A stretch of DNA of 64,000 bases, from the NCBI GenBank assembly GCA_016708875.1, contig JADJFA010000043.1:1-64000 (forward strand), written 5' to 3'. Made by a program: the position numbers and the translations under genes. Position 1 is the stretch's first letter, and the number at the start of each line of letters is the position of its first letter. Origin of the DNA: Lewinellaceae bacterium (GTDB lineage Bacteria > Bacteroidota > Bacteroidia > Chitinophagales > Saprospiraceae). Below the pieces are notes generated by a model that was given only the letters and a program-made list of their open reading frames with translations, was not told the origin of the DNA and made no database searches. This document shows positions 50,657 to 59,979 of the stretch, one piece after another.

Positions 50657-51712
50657 ATGAAGCACACCATTATCGCGTTCTGCACGCTATTTACCAGCCT
50701 CGCCTTTTCCTGCACCGCACAAACGCCCGTGAAGGAAATGCGATTTGCCAACGGGAAAATTTGCCTTTTACTCGATAGTGCTGCGGCAGGCAAAGCCATT
50801 ACATACGATAAGATTGACGGCTATTTTGAAAAAGTGAACGTCTCGGAAATGTCTATACAGATGCGCAAGCCACTTGTAGAAGGGCAGGATCGCGCAGTTC
50901 TCCTGTCTGAATATCTACAATTTTTAAAAACGGATGTGGAGGGTTTTACTTACGATGAATCAAAATTTGTGGAAGGCGTGATGGAAAAAGTGTTCCGAAC
51001 TGTCCATGAAGTTTCGCCCGATATTTTCCCCGACACGCTGCTGCTCATTAAAACGAAAGGCACACATTACGGCGAAGGGGTTTGGTACACCCGCGAGAAT
51101 TGTATTGTTATCCCCGCCGACGAACTTGGGCGACGCAAAACCAACCCCTTCACGACCACTATGTACCACGAACTTTTCCACGTGTGGTCGAGGCTTAATC
51201 CTGCCAAAAGCGACCGCGCTTACCAGCTCATCGGTTTTGAAGGCCTTGGTTACGAGAACTTGATTTTACCACCAGGCATAGCTGCACGGGCATTGTACAA
51301 TCCTGACGGAGTGGATTTTGCACAAAAAATTACGCTTGCTCAAGCGGATGGTTCAACCATTCATGCCGTCCCGATCATCTTTTCCAACCACCTCGGCTGG
51401 ACAGAGGAACAGAACACGTTTTTCGCCTATCTGGAATTCAATCTGTTTCAAATTGAAAAACAAGCCGATGGAAAATGGAAGGTGTTGGTAAAAGAAGACG
51501 GCTACAGCAGTGCGCTCAACATGCAGGGCCAAGCCGATTTTTTCCGCCAAATAAAGGACAATACTGGCTACATTATTCACCCCGACGAGGTGCTGGCCGA
51601 CAACTTTGCATTTATCATGCAGGAGCGCAACGGGCAGAAGGTGTCGCTCAAGTTTTCTGCGGAAGGGAAGCAATTGTTGGTGGATTTGGAAGCGGTGCTG
51701 AAGGGGAAATAA
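50657..51712 (+). CDS. Putative secreted zincin metallopeptidase
   Basis: A 351-residue protein with signal peptide (MKHTIIAFCTLFTSLAFSCTAQ). HELFH in TTMYHELFHVWSRL is an HExxH zinc motif at about residues 173-177, and Glu in HPDEVLADNFAF (about 311-320) is a likely third zinc ligand of the gluzincin type. No known family name is apparent. It could be a periplasmic or lipid-anchored protease of unknown substrate. The start is the ATG at 50657; the upstream in-frame extension contains the repeat. Confidence 0.7.
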   Translation: MKHTIIAFCTLFTSLAFSCTAQTPVKEMRFANGKICLLLDSAAAGKAITYDKIDGYFEKVNVSEMSIQMRKPLVEGQDRAVLLSEYLQFLKTDVEGFTYDESKFVEGVMEKVFRTVHEVSPDIFPDTLLLIKTKGTHYGEGVWYTRENCIVIPADELGRRKTNPFTTTMYHELFHVWSRLNPAKSDRAYQLIGFEGLGYENLILPPGIAARALYNPDGVDFAQKITLAQADGSTIHAVPIIFSNHLGWTEEQNTFFAYLEFNLFQIEKQADGKWKVLVKEDGYSSALNMQGQADFFRQIKDNTGYIIHPDEVLADNFAFIMQERNGQKVSLKFSAEGKQLLVDLEAVLKGK

Positions 51713-51792
51713 GTTGTGCAAGCAATTTTACAAATGTGCGCACATGGCTTGGTCTTTGGGGCGGAGTTGTTTCAAACCAACTATTTGAGCTT

Positions 51793-54462
51793 ATGCAAAA
51801 GACAATCTTTTTGGCTGCAATGCTTTGTAGCATTTCGGTTTTTGGGCAGAGTACTTTTCATAAAACCTATTCTGGAGTAAATTTTTCTTTTATCGCTCCA
51901 AGCTTCGTATCTCCAGTAAGTGGCGGGGGATATTTTTCGCTTTTTTCGAATAATAATGATGGATGTGCTTTTGCACGACTGGACGAAACGGGAGAAATTA
52001 TTTGGCAGAAAAGGTATAAAGTCTATGATTATTTGAACCATGGCATTGAGGTAAATGGTGGTTTTTTAATTCTGGGAGATACCGCTATAAATTCGGGTAA
52101 TCTTGGCTATTCTATTCTTTCAAAAATATCACATTTTGGCTCTATCATTTGGAGCAAGGTTTTACGTATACCAAACGGGAATGTTCGTTCAACCGGGCTA
52201 ATAAGTGTGCCTGGAGGCTTTCTTGTTTCAGGACAAATTGCGCTTCAAAATGACCCTCAGAATCGTACTTTCCTTACCAAGTTAAACGAAAATGGTAATA
52301 CCATTTGGAGTAAATATTATTATGAAAGTGGCATCAATAATAATTTTAAAGTTCAAAAAATTGAAGGAGATACCCTCTATGCCTGCGGGAATATCAGAGG
52401 AAATGGCTGTTTCATCCGTATTAATTCCAATACTGGAGAACTCATTGGTTATACTACATTAGGAAAAATTTATAGTGATGATTTTTTCAGCCTAAAAGCT
52501 ACACAAGATAACAATTTTATATTGGCCGGCTACACAACTACTACTGACAGCGAAGAGCCTCGCCCTTGGGTAATGAAAGTCAATCGGCTAGGTCAAACTA
52601 TCTGGTCTAAAATCTACTACCTTCCTGGCACCAAACTCTATAGTCAGATAACAAATGCGAACGATGGCGGATTTGTCCTGGCAATGGATGGCTCCTCTTA
52701 CGCAATACTACTTAAAATTGATGATTCCGGCAATCCCATTTGGGCATACAATTACGCTGCAGGGCAACAGTATGCCTCCCTTGAGAGTGTAATGTCTGTG
52801 AGTGATGGTGGATTCGTTGCTTTAGGCGGCGCAATGATTCTTAAAACAGACAATAATGGCAAAATTGCCTACGGGTGTTGCCCTCAACCCATTGATTTTC
52901 AGATTGAGACTTTCGCTCCTCCTATTCAGCAATACCCGCTTTCTGTTTTTGATTGGATAAGTATTGCTAACTATAACACGGAAGCCCATGATGCTAATTA
53001 CACGGTGAAAGACTTTTGCGAAACTCCTATGACGAGCGTTATAGAACAGATTTTGTTATGTAAAGGCGATTCAGTAGAAATAAACGGAGTGTTCTTTCAA
53101 GCTCCTCAAGTATTGCGCGATACCATTCAAAACCTGAGTGGTGGTTGCGATACGGTGCGTGTAATAAACTTAGTTCAATTGCCATTACCATTTCGTGTTG
53201 AATCAATTCCATTCTGTCCCGGCACATCAGTCGTTGTAAACGGAGTCACTTATTCTCAACCTGACACCTTTGCCCAAATACTACCCGCTACAGTAGGCTG
53301 CGATACTGAGGTAGTTTATTTGCTCTATTGGAAAACCCTTCCCAAAAAATACGAAACCACAGCCTTCTGCCCAGGCGATACAGTGTTTATAAACGGAATC
53401 GGCTACCAATTCCCCGGCATCCTTCCCAATCCTGACACTTTACCAGGCTCTGCAATTGGCTGCGACACATTGCTTTACCAAGTGCTCGCCTACCCGGTGG
53501 AGCCTTCATCTGTGTCAGTCTATTGTCCGGCCGACATGATGGTAAGTACTGCCCCGTCCACGCCGCTCGTGGTCAATTATTTATTACCTTCCTCTACAAG
53601 CGATTGTACTTGCCCAGACCTATATGTTTCCCTGACACAGGGACTTTCGTCTGGAGCGGTATTCCCGGTAGGCAATACACAGGTCTGTTATTCAGCCTAT
53701 GACATTTGCGGAGCCTCTAATGCCTGCTGTTTTGAAGTAAAAGTCGTGGAAGAAGCGGTTTGCGACGCAAAGGAATCGGGCTGCATCCAATATGAACTGT
53801 TGGGAATTTCAGTGGATGCAGGGCAGAACAAAACCTATCGGATACGCGTCACGAATGACTGTGCCAGCGCATTGAGTTACACGGCTTTTCAAGTTCCCAA
53901 TGGGATAACCGCGCTTGCCCCTGCACAAAACAGCACATACACATCTCCCAACGCTATAGAATACACGGTGCGCAACCCAAACCATTCGCCCTTTCACTCC
54001 ATCCGGTTCAAACCTGTTAACAGCGGCTTAGCATCAGGGCAATCAGATGTTTTTGAATACACGCTGCCTGCTCAAGCCAGCCCGGTTTTTATCAAAGCCG
54101 CCACAAGGCTTGCTTCGGGTGCTTTTTATGAAGCCACACTCAATACTTTTGGTTGCAGCCTTCAGGCAAATGTTATAGCAGATCGAACGTTCAATCGGCC
54201 AGTTTTTCAGCCAACCCTGCGCGTATTTCCCAACCCCAGCAGCGGCGAGCTTTTTCTTGACCTAACTGGATTGGAAAATGGAATCGCACAAGTCCGGGTA
54301 TTGAATGCCCATGGACAGGAAATGGCACAAACATTACTGCCAACAGGTCAAGGAGTCCAGTTTTTCCCATTGGCTCACTCATTAACTGATGGACTTTATT
54401 TCTTCGAATTGAAGTCAGAAAATGGCGAAAGGCAGACTGCCAGGTTTGTTTTGCACCGATGA
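51793..54462 (+). CDS. T9SS type A secreted protein with beta-propeller-like and HYR domains
   Basis: An 889-residue protein, started at the ATG at 51793 (signal peptide MQKTIFLAAMLCSISVFGQ). Residues about 30-370 contain WxK/GGF/L repeats (GGYFSLFSNN, GEIIWQKRY, GNTIWSKYYY, NNFILAGYTTT), a beta-propeller pattern. Then come three Cys-rich repeats starting LCKGDSVEINGV, FCPGTSVVVNGV and FCPGDTVFINGI, a HYR domain (about 575-650) and a type A T9SS sorting domain (LRVFPNPSSGELFLDLT, LTDGLYFFEL). It is probably a surface or released protein; the ligand is unknown. A strong terminator follows. Confidence 0.88.
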   Translation: MQKTIFLAAMLCSISVFGQSTFHKTYSGVNFSFIAPSFVSPVSGGGYFSLFSNNNDGCAFARLDETGEIIWQKRYKVYDYLNHGIEVNGGFLILGDTAINSGNLGYSILSKISHFGSIIWSKVLRIPNGNVRSTGLISVPGGFLVSGQIALQNDPQNRTFLTKLNENGNTIWSKYYYESGINNNFKVQKIEGDTLYACGNIRGNGCFIRINSNTGELIGYTTLGKIYSDDFFSLKATQDNNFILAGYTTTTDSEEPRPWVMKVNRLGQTIWSKIYYLPGTKLYSQITNANDGGFVLAMDGSSYAILLKIDDSGNPIWAYNYAAGQQYASLESVMSVSDGGFVALGGAMILKTDNNGKIAYGCCPQPIDFQIETFAPPIQQYPLSVFDWISIANYNTEAHDANYTVKDFCETPMTSVIEQILLCKGDSVEINGVFFQAPQVLRDTIQNLSGGCDTVRVINLVQLPLPFRVESIPFCPGTSVVVNGVTYSQPDTFAQILPATVGCDTEVVYLLYWKTLPKKYETTAFCPGDTVFINGIGYQFPGILPNPDTLPGSAIGCDTLLYQVLAYPVEPSSVSVYCPADMMVSTAPSTPLVVNYLLPSSTSDCTCPDLYVSLTQGLSSGAVFPVGNTQVCYSAYDICGASNACCFEVKVVEEAVCDAKESGCIQYELLGISVDAGQNKTYRIRVTNDCASALSYTAFQVPNGITALAPAQNSTYTSPNAIEYTVRNPNHSPFHSIRFKPVNSGLASGQSDVFEYTLPAQASPVFIKAATRLASGAFYEATLNTFGCSLQANVIADRTFNRPVFQPTLRVFPNPSSGELFLDLTGLENGIAQVRVLNAHGQEMAQTLLPTGQGVQFFPLAHSLTDGLYFFELKSENGERQTARFVLHR

Positions 54463-54484
54463 ATTAGGTCCAATCATGGCAAAA

Positions 54485-54521
54485 ACAAATCCCCAGCAAT
54501 ATTACCTTGCTGGGGATTTGT
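54485..54521 (+). terminator. Bidirectional terminator after T9SS gene
   Basis: ACAAATCCCCAGCAA (54485-54499) and TTGCTGGGGATTTGT (54507-54521) are perfect 15-bp complements with a 7-nt loop and A/T runs on both flanks. Between here and the FKBP gene only TCGATT/AATCGA simple words in inverted order are seen. Confidence 0.88.
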
Positions 54522-54660
54522 TATAATCTTGCTATTGATTCGATTTGGGATTATTCGATTGACTCGAACAAGGTCACATTGGGTTATCCCAATCGCCTTA
54601 ATCGAGTCAATCGTCCTAATCGAATCAATCGAATAATCCCTCCAATCGAACCAATCCGCT

Positions 54661-55338
54661 TTACTGCGGATTCACTTTAATCAACTCCACCTCAAAAACC
54701 AAAGCAGAGTACCCTTTGATGATCGGGCCACGGCCGCGCTCGCCATACGCGAGGTTATAAGGGATGAAGAATTTGAATTTGTCGCCTTCTTTCATAAGCT
54801 GCAAACCTTCCGTCCAGCCAGGAATTACGCCATTGAGCGGGAATTTGGTGGTTTGGCCGCGATCCACTGAACTGTCGAATATCTCGCCCGTGTACATCGT
54901 ACCGTGGTAGTGCACTTCTACTTTGTCAGTTGCTAATGGAGATACCGTTCCAGTACCACGCTTCATCACTTCGTATTGCAGGCCGCTGGCGGTGGTTGTC
55001 ACACCCGGGCGTTTTTTGTTCTCGTCCAGGAACTTGGCGTTGTTGCCTCTCCACATGCCTGTAGAGATTGACTGCTCAATCTTGGGTGCGTTTTCAGCCG
55101 TGAATTTAGTTGGTTCCCCTTTCAGCCCGGCATTCAGGGCTTCCAGAAAAAGTTTTGGGTTCAAGTCGTTGCCAAGTATGCGCTTGGCAGCAGCAGCAGC
55201 AACAAGTCCATGGGCGTAGTTGAGACTGTCCACGGCGCCTTTTAGTTCGACCATTGCAGTTGCAGAAGGGGATGCTTTTTGGGCAAAAATGCTCGTTGCA
55301 ATAAAGACGAGCGAAAGAGCAAAAATGACTTTTTTCAT
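54661..55338 (-). CDS. FKBP-type peptidyl-prolyl cis-trans isomerase, exported
   Basis: A 225-residue foldase: signal peptide (MKKVIFALSLVFIATSIFAQ), an FKBP_N-like dimerisation region (SLNYAHGLVAAAAAKRIL, FLEALNAGLKG) and a C-terminal FKBP domain (VEVHYHGTMYTGEIFDSS, FPLNGVIPGWTEGLQLM, KFKFFIPYNLAYGERG). It resembles FkpA/Mip-type periplasmic chaperones that help outer-membrane and secreted proteins fold, fitting the secretory cargo around it. Confidence 0.95.
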   Translation of the reverse strand: MKKVIFALSLVFIATSIFAQKASPSATAMVELKGAVDSLNYAHGLVAAAAAKRILGNDLNPKLFLEALNAGLKGEPTKFTAENAPKIEQSISTGMWRGNNAKFLDENKKRPGVTTTASGLQYEVMKRGTGTVSPLATDKVEVHYHGTMYTGEIFDSSVDRGQTTKFPLNGVIPGWTEGLQLMKEGDKFKFFIPYNLAYGERGRGPIIKGYSALVFEVELIKVNPQ

Positions 55339-55389
55339 GTTCTAAAAATTGAGTTAGTAGGTGAAAACCTGTTTTTGTAGTAAGTGTTT

Positions 55390-55448
55390 GCCACTAATTG
55401 CACTAATTATCACGAATTGAATTGGTGTAAATTAGTGCAATTAGTGGC
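55390..55448. repeat. 19-bp perfect inverted repeat GCCACTAATTGCACTAATT, copy 2
   Basis: 55390-55408 and 55430-55448 are exact complements with a 21-nt loop, between two minus-strand genes. The left arm and following TCACGAATT match 29487-29515. Confidence 0.92.
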
Positions 55449-55458
55449 CAAATAAAAC

Positions 55459-55929
55459 TTATGAGTTGTTCTCCGTTTTTTTCATGAATGCTTGCAAACC
55501 CTTCATCGCCGACGCACGGACCTTGTTTTTCAAAAAATCACTCCAGCCCAAAAGCAATCCAATCAAACCCAAAGATTGACGGCTCCAACGCCAAAAGTCA
55601 AAATGATCTTTATGGCGATAAATCAGTCCGTCTTTGAATTCAAACTGCGCTTCAATGATGTTATGCACTTTCCTACCCGTTTTTGAAAATGTATACCAGG
55701 CCTCCCAATGTGCCGATCCGGTATTTCCATCAGCCTTTACGTCGCGGAACTCAATACGCAGATCCTTCCCCGCAGTCACCAACATTTTCCACATCGCGCC
55801 CGCCTCTTTGCCAGATTTCAAATCAAAAGCGGCGTCTCTAAACGTGGCCTCAGGATGATACATCGAAGCCATCGTTTTGTAGTCCTTTTGCTGGAAGGCC
55901 GTGTAGAATTTATTGATCGTTGCTTCCAT
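55459..55929 (-). CDS. SnoaL/NTF2-like protein
   Basis: A 156-residue cytoplasmic protein with the NTF2-like cone fold pattern: NKFYTAFQQKDYKTMASMYHPEATFRD at the start, GSAHWEAWYTFSKTGRKVHNI in the sheet and DGLIYRHKDHFDFWRWSRQSLG near the end. Members are small enzymes or binding proteins of many functions, so no reaction is proposed. Confidence 0.88.
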   Translation of the reverse strand: MEATINKFYTAFQQKDYKTMASMYHPEATFRDAAFDLKSGKEAGAMWKMLVTAGKDLRIEFRDVKADGNTGSAHWEAWYTFSKTGRKVHNIIEAQFEFKDGLIYRHKDHFDFWRWSRQSLGLIGLLLGWSDFLKNKVRASAMKGLQAFMKKTENNS

Positions 55930-55933
55930 TTTA

Positions 55934-56024
55934 TGAAGTGATAAAGTGATGGCGTGATAAAGTGATGGGGCGATGAAGTAATCGAGTGCAAATCACTTCA
56001 TCACTCCATCACTTTATCACTTCA
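55934..56024. repeat. 24-bp inverted repeat TGAAGTGATAAAGTGATGG, including secA stop codon
   Basis: 55934-55957 and 56001-56024 are complementary at 23 of 24 positions. On the minus strand the first arm starts with the TGA stop codon of secA, and the second ends just before the ATG of the SnoaL-like gene. Confidence 0.9.
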
Positions 56025-59000
56025 TTTCCCGTGGCACTGTTTGTATTTCTTTCCACTGCCGCAAGGACAAGGGTCGTTGCGGCCCACCACTTTTTCGCGG
56101 ACGATTGGTTGTGTGCGCTGCACCGGCCCATTGTGGCTGGCCGACTGCGCAGCGCGCTGGGCAGCTTTCTGAGTATCCGTTTGTTGCTGATTGTTGTTCG
56201 TGCGAAGGCGGCTTGCCTGGGCGCGGCGCTGTGCTTCGGCCTGCGATTGAGCGGCTTGAGCACGACGCATATCTTCTTCCGTAGGCAAATCGAGCGAGCC
56301 TTTCAACAGGAACGCAGTCACTTGCGAATTGATGTGACCTATCAAACCCTCGAAGAGGTTGTAAGCCTCCATTTTGTAAATCACCAGTGGGTCCTTTTGC
56401 TCGAACGAGGCGCCTTGCACTGATTCTTTCAAATCGTCCACGTTGCGCAGGTGCTCTTTCCAGGCGTCGTCTATCAGGGCGAGCGTTGCCACTTTTTCCA
56501 CATCGCGCATAACGGTTTTGCCCTCCGATTTGATGGCATCGTCCATGTCTGCACTCACGTTGTAACCGGAGCTGCCATCGGTAAATGGCACTACAATGCG
56601 TTTGTAGCGGTGGCCATGCTCGGCGTACACGCGCTTAATTTCGGGTAAAATCCGTTCGCCTACCTGCTTGGATTTGTGTTCGTACAGCCCCAGAACCTGG
56701 TCTTGGAATGTGGCGATAACGGTGCCTACCGGCGCAGATTTGAACCATGCTGCGTCCATTTCAGGGTCAACGCCAATAAGGCGGATGCTGTCGAGCCTGA
56801 ATGTGTCGTAGTCGCCGTCTTCACGGTGTACTTGTGCCAATTCGGAGGTTATGGCGGTAAAGGCGTTGTTGATGTCCACGGCAAGGCGGTCGCCGAAGAG
56901 TGCGTTGCGGCGTTTTTTGTAAATTGCCTCACGCTGAATATTCATTACGTCGTCGTATTCGAGCAAACGTTTGCGAATACCGAAGTTGTTCTCTTCTACT
57001 TTTTTCTGAGCGCGTTCTATGGAGTTGGTCACCATAGAGTGCTGAATTACGTCGCCTTCTTTGTGACCCATTTTGTCCATCAGCCCTGCGATACGATCGC
57101 TTTGGAATAGGCGCATAAGGCTGTCTTCGAGCGAAACATAGAAGTGCGAAGAGCCCGGGTCACCCTGACGGCCTGCACGACCGCGCAACTGACGGTCTAC
57201 ACGACGGCTTTCGTGCCGCTCCGTACCGATGATGGCGAGACCACCCGCTTCTTTAACACCCGGGCCAAGTTTGATGTCGGTACCGCGACCAGCCATGTTG
57301 GTAGCAATGGTCACTTTCCCGGCCAGACCGGCTTCTGCGATAATTTCGGCTTCTCGCTGGTGCTGCTTGGCGTTCAACACGTTGTGTTCAATGCCACGCA
57401 TTTTCAACATCCTTGACAGCAATTCTGAAATTTCCACCGAGGTAGTACCCACGAGGCAAGGACGGCCAGCGTCGCGGAGCCTCACGATGTCGTCAATAAC
57501 AGCATTGTATTTCTCGCGGGCAGTTTTGTACACCAAATCCTCCTCGTCTTTCCGGGTGATGGGTCGGTTGGTAGGTACTACCACTACATCGAGTTTGTAG
57601 ATATCCCAAAGTTCTTTGGCCTCCGTTTCGGCGGTACCGGTCATACCCGCCAACTTGTGGTACATCCGGAAATAATTCTGGAGCGTAACCGTAGCATAAG
57701 TCTGAGTGATCTCGCCGACTTTCACACTTTCCTTGGCTTCGAGAGCTTGGTGCAGGCCGTCGGAGTATCGGCGACCTTCCATGACACGGCCTGTTTGCTC
57801 GTCCACGATTTTCACCTCACCTTCAAGCACGATGTATTCGTTGTCTTTTTCAAAAAGCGCGTAGGCTTTAAGCAGTTGCTGAATGGCGTGGATGCGACGG
57901 CTTTTCACGCCATAATCCTGAGAGAGCTTTTCCTTTGCTTCTATTTTTTCTTCGTGTGTCAAATCTGTGTCGCGGTCAATCTCAACGAGGCTGACGGCGA
58001 TGTCGGGCATAATGAAAAAGTCTGGCTCATTGTTGAAACGAGAAAGATATTCCACGCCCTTCTCGGCGAGTTCTACCTGGCGATTCTTTTCGTCAATATG
58101 GAAGAGCAGTTCGCGGTCTACCTCCGGCATCCGCTTTGCATTTTCTTGTAAATAGGTGTTCTCCGATTTCTGGAGCAACACTTTCATGCCCTCTTCACTC
58201 AGGAATTTGATAAGCGGACGGGCTTTGGGCAATGCACGGTGCGCGCGCAATAGTGCCAGGCCTCCCCCACCTTCTTCCGCCTTGGTATTGCCCTCCGCAA
58301 TAAGTTTTTTGGCTTCCGTTAGAAACTGCGCAGCGAGCTTGCTCTGCTCTTCAAGCAGGCGTTTTACGGTGGGATTGAGTTCTACATATTCTTGATCTTC
58401 AGCACCCCGGGTAACCGGGCCGGAGATAATGAGCGGGGTACGGGCATCGTCAATAAGCACGGAGTCAACCTCGTCCACGATGGCGTAATGGTGTTTGCGC
58501 TGCACGAGTTCGTCCGTGCTGGTTACCATGTTGTCGCGCAGGTAATCGAAGCCAAATTCGGCGTTGGTGCCAAACGTAATATCGGCCTTGTATGCCTCAA
58601 TGCGTTCTTGAGAATGTGGCCGGTATTTGTCAATACAATCTACTTTAAGAAGCAGAAATTCATAGATAGGGCCAACCCATTCGGAGTCTCGTCGGGCGAG
58701 GTAGTCGTTGACCGTCACAATGTGTACGCCCTCACCGGCAACCCCATTGAGGTATGCGGGCAGGGTACCAACAAGGGTTTTGCCCTCACCTGTTGTCATC
58801 TCCGCGATTTTACCGTCGTGGAGTACCATACCGCCCATGAGCTGCACATCGTAGTGCACCATGTTCCAGAGGATCTCACCTCCAGCAGCAGTCCAACGGT
58901 TTTTCCAAAGGGCCTTTTCGCCTTCAATGGTAACATGGCCTTTGCCGGCTTTGGCCGCAAGGTTGCGGTCGTGCTCTGTGGCGGTTACCTCCAGAATTTC

Positions 59001-59369
59001 GTTGTTGGAGAATCGGCGGCTGGTTTCTTTCACTACCGCGAAGGCCTCAGGAAGGATGCTGAGCAATACGTCTTCCAGTGCCTTGTCGCGATTTTTGCGA
59101 AGTTCATCCACCTCTTTGAAGAGGTTTTCTTTGTCGTTGAAATCCTCCGCATCAATAGCCTGTTGGTTGATAGAGGTGATTTCAGCGTCAATATCGCTCA
59201 AATATTCTTTGATCCGCTGCCGGAACTCAAGGGTCTTGGAACGCAGTTCGTCGTTGGAAAGGGACTGATATTCCTCGAAGTAATGGTTGACTTCGATGAC
59301 CATGGCTTGATATTGCTTGAGGTCGCGGTCTTGTTTGGTGCCGAGTATTTTTTTAAGGAATCCGAACAT
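56022..59369 (-). CDS. secA: Preprotein translocase ATPase SecA
   Basis: SecA drives post-translational export through SecYEG. At 1115 residues it is longer than the E. coli protein, as is usual in Bacteroidota. Visible: the Walker A motif MTTGEGKTLV, GFDYLRDNM, the DEAD-like VDEVDSVLIDDARTPLIISGP, the helicase block ATNMAGRGTDIKLG, helical scaffold and wing domains, and the C-terminal zinc-binding tail NDPCPCGSGKKYKQCHGK that binds SecB or ribosomes. An extra charged segment (about residues 360-400) lies within the N-terminal half. A TATCTTTG promoter element lies 105 bases upstream. Confidence 0.98.
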   Translation of the reverse strand: MFGFLKKILGTKQDRDLKQYQAMVIEVNHYFEEYQSLSNDELRSKTLEFRQRIKEYLSDIDAEITSINQQAIDAEDFNDKENLFKEVDELRKNRDKALEDVLLSILPEAFAVVKETSRRFSNNEILEVTATEHDRNLAAKAGKGHVTIEGEKALWKNRWTAAGGEILWNMVHYDVQLMGGMVLHDGKIAEMTTGEGKTLVGTLPAYLNGVAGEGVHIVTVNDYLARRDSEWVGPIYEFLLLKVDCIDKYRPHSQERIEAYKADITFGTNAEFGFDYLRDNMVTSTDELVQRKHHYAIVDEVDSVLIDDARTPLIISGPVTRGAEDQEYVELNPTVKRLLEEQSKLAAQFLTEAKKLIAEGNTKAEEGGGGLALLRAHRALPKARPLIKFLSEEGMKVLLQKSENTYLQENAKRMPEVDRELLFHIDEKNRQVELAEKGVEYLSRFNNEPDFFIMPDIAVSLVEIDRDTDLTHEEKIEAKEKLSQDYGVKSRRIHAIQQLLKAYALFEKDNEYIVLEGEVKIVDEQTGRVMEGRRYSDGLHQALEAKESVKVGEITQTYATVTLQNYFRMYHKLAGMTGTAETEAKELWDIYKLDVVVVPTNRPITRKDEEDLVYKTAREKYNAVIDDIVRLRDAGRPCLVGTTSVEISELLSRMLKMRGIEHNVLNAKQHQREAEIIAEAGLAGKVTIATNMAGRGTDIKLGPGVKEAGGLAIIGTERHESRRVDRQLRGRAGRQGDPGSSHFYVSLEDSLMRLFQSDRIAGLMDKMGHKEGDVIQHSMVTNSIERAQKKVEENNFGIRKRLLEYDDVMNIQREAIYKKRRNALFGDRLAVDINNAFTAITSELAQVHREDGDYDTFRLDSIRLIGVDPEMDAAWFKSAPVGTVIATFQDQVLGLYEHKSKQVGERILPEIKRVYAEHGHRYKRIVVPFTDGSSGYNVSADMDDAIKSEGKTVMRDVEKVATLALIDDAWKEHLRNVDDLKESVQGASFEQKDPLVIYKMEAYNLFEGLIGHINSQVTAFLLKGSLDLPTEEDMRRAQAAQSQAEAQRRAQASRLRTNNNQQQTDTQKAAQRAAQSASHNGPVQRTQPIVREKVVGRNDPCPCGSGKKYKQCHGK

Positions 59370-59385
59370 CTATATTAATGTGATC

Positions 59386-59421
59386 CCCGCCATAGCCCCG
59401 AGTGCTCGGGGCTATGGCGGG
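59386..59421. repeat. 17-bp perfect palindrome CCCGCCATAGCCCCGAG
   Basis: 59386-59402 and 59405-59421 are exact complements with a 2-nt centre, just upstream of secA. A related element (CCCGCCATAGCCCCGAG followed by CACTCGGGG and GAAGGAGGG) is at 59901-59936; the word CCCCGAG...CTCGGGG is also the P6 hairpin of the tRNA-Leu intron, probably by chance or by insertion. Confidence 0.9.
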
Positions 59422-59473
59422 TAAAAATGTGATGAATGTCACCGCCTTTGCAAGGCTATGGTGAATAAAGTCG

Positions 59474-59481
59474 CAAAGATA
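59474..59481 (-). promoter_or_regulatory. Likely -7 element of secA promoter
   Basis: TATCTTTG on the minus strand fits TAnnTTTG exactly and lies 105 bases upstream of the secA ATG. No clear TTG is seen at the -33 position, so the call is tentative. Confidence 0.45.
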
Positions 59482-59619
59482 ACGCTTTGATTTAGCGCCA
59501 CGGGGCTGTCCCGCACATTTCGTTCCATGCGGGGAAAAGACATGAATTTTGACAGATTGGCAGGGACAAGGAGTGTCATAGCGATAAGCTTTCTTCTTTT
59601 GGCAGATTCCGGCTACCCT

Positions 59620-59721
59620 TTATACCGCCGAGCATTGGCTGCGCATAACCAAACCAAACCCCTCAGGGGTTACAAGTTTATAGCACTAGGCCAAACAAAT
59701 TATTAATCCCTTCGGGATTTG
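59620..59721 (+). repeat. Interspersed repeat, copy B (partner at 5163-5263)
   Basis: Bases 59628-59658 match the complement of 5225-5255 exactly over 31 bases. Next come a CCCCTCAGGGG palindrome, TTTATAGCACTAGG and AATCCCTTCGGGATT, in the same order as copy A. Confidence 0.8.
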
Positions 59722-59884
59722 TTTTGCCACGCCCCTGGTTTTGACCCCGCGAACGGTGGAGCCACAAGCATTAGAATGCGTAACAAAAGCTCGGCTCGGC
59801 TGTAAAAAAAGGGGTGAATGCGGCTCTATATAAACCCTTACGACAATTTTTTTAAAAACGATGCACTTGTTTCAGGGTAAAATC

Positions 59885-59892
59885 TACCTTTG
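59885..59892 (+). promoter_or_regulatory. Likely -7 element of the PUR gene promoter
   Basis: TACCTTTG fits TAnnTTTG and lies 88 bases before the start codon. A TTG is at 59867-59869, a 15-base spacing that is shorter than usual. The palindromic unit 59901-59936 would be in the transcribed leader. Confidence 0.45.
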
Positions 59893-59900
59893 CTGCTTCA

Positions 59901-59936
59901 CCCGCCATAGCCCCGAGCACTCGGGGCGAAGGAGGG
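59901..59936. repeat. CCCGCCATAGCCCCGAGCACTCGGGG palindromic unit in leader
   Basis: The unit holds the palindrome CCCCGAGCACTCGGGG (59911-59926) flanked by CCCGCCATAG and CGAAGGAGGG, a member of the family also at 59386-59421, 20589-20616 and 10833-10904. Confidence 0.75.
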
Positions 59937-59979
59937 CAGCATTTCAACAAAACATTTTTTTCACTAAACTTTCTGACAG

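Larger units (their letters stand above)
59422..59979. other. Divergent region between secA and the PUR gene, no gene seen
   Basis: About 560 bases with promoter elements at both ends, the interspersed repeat at 59620-59721 and the palindromic unit 59901-59936. No coding frame is supported. Confidence 0.6.
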
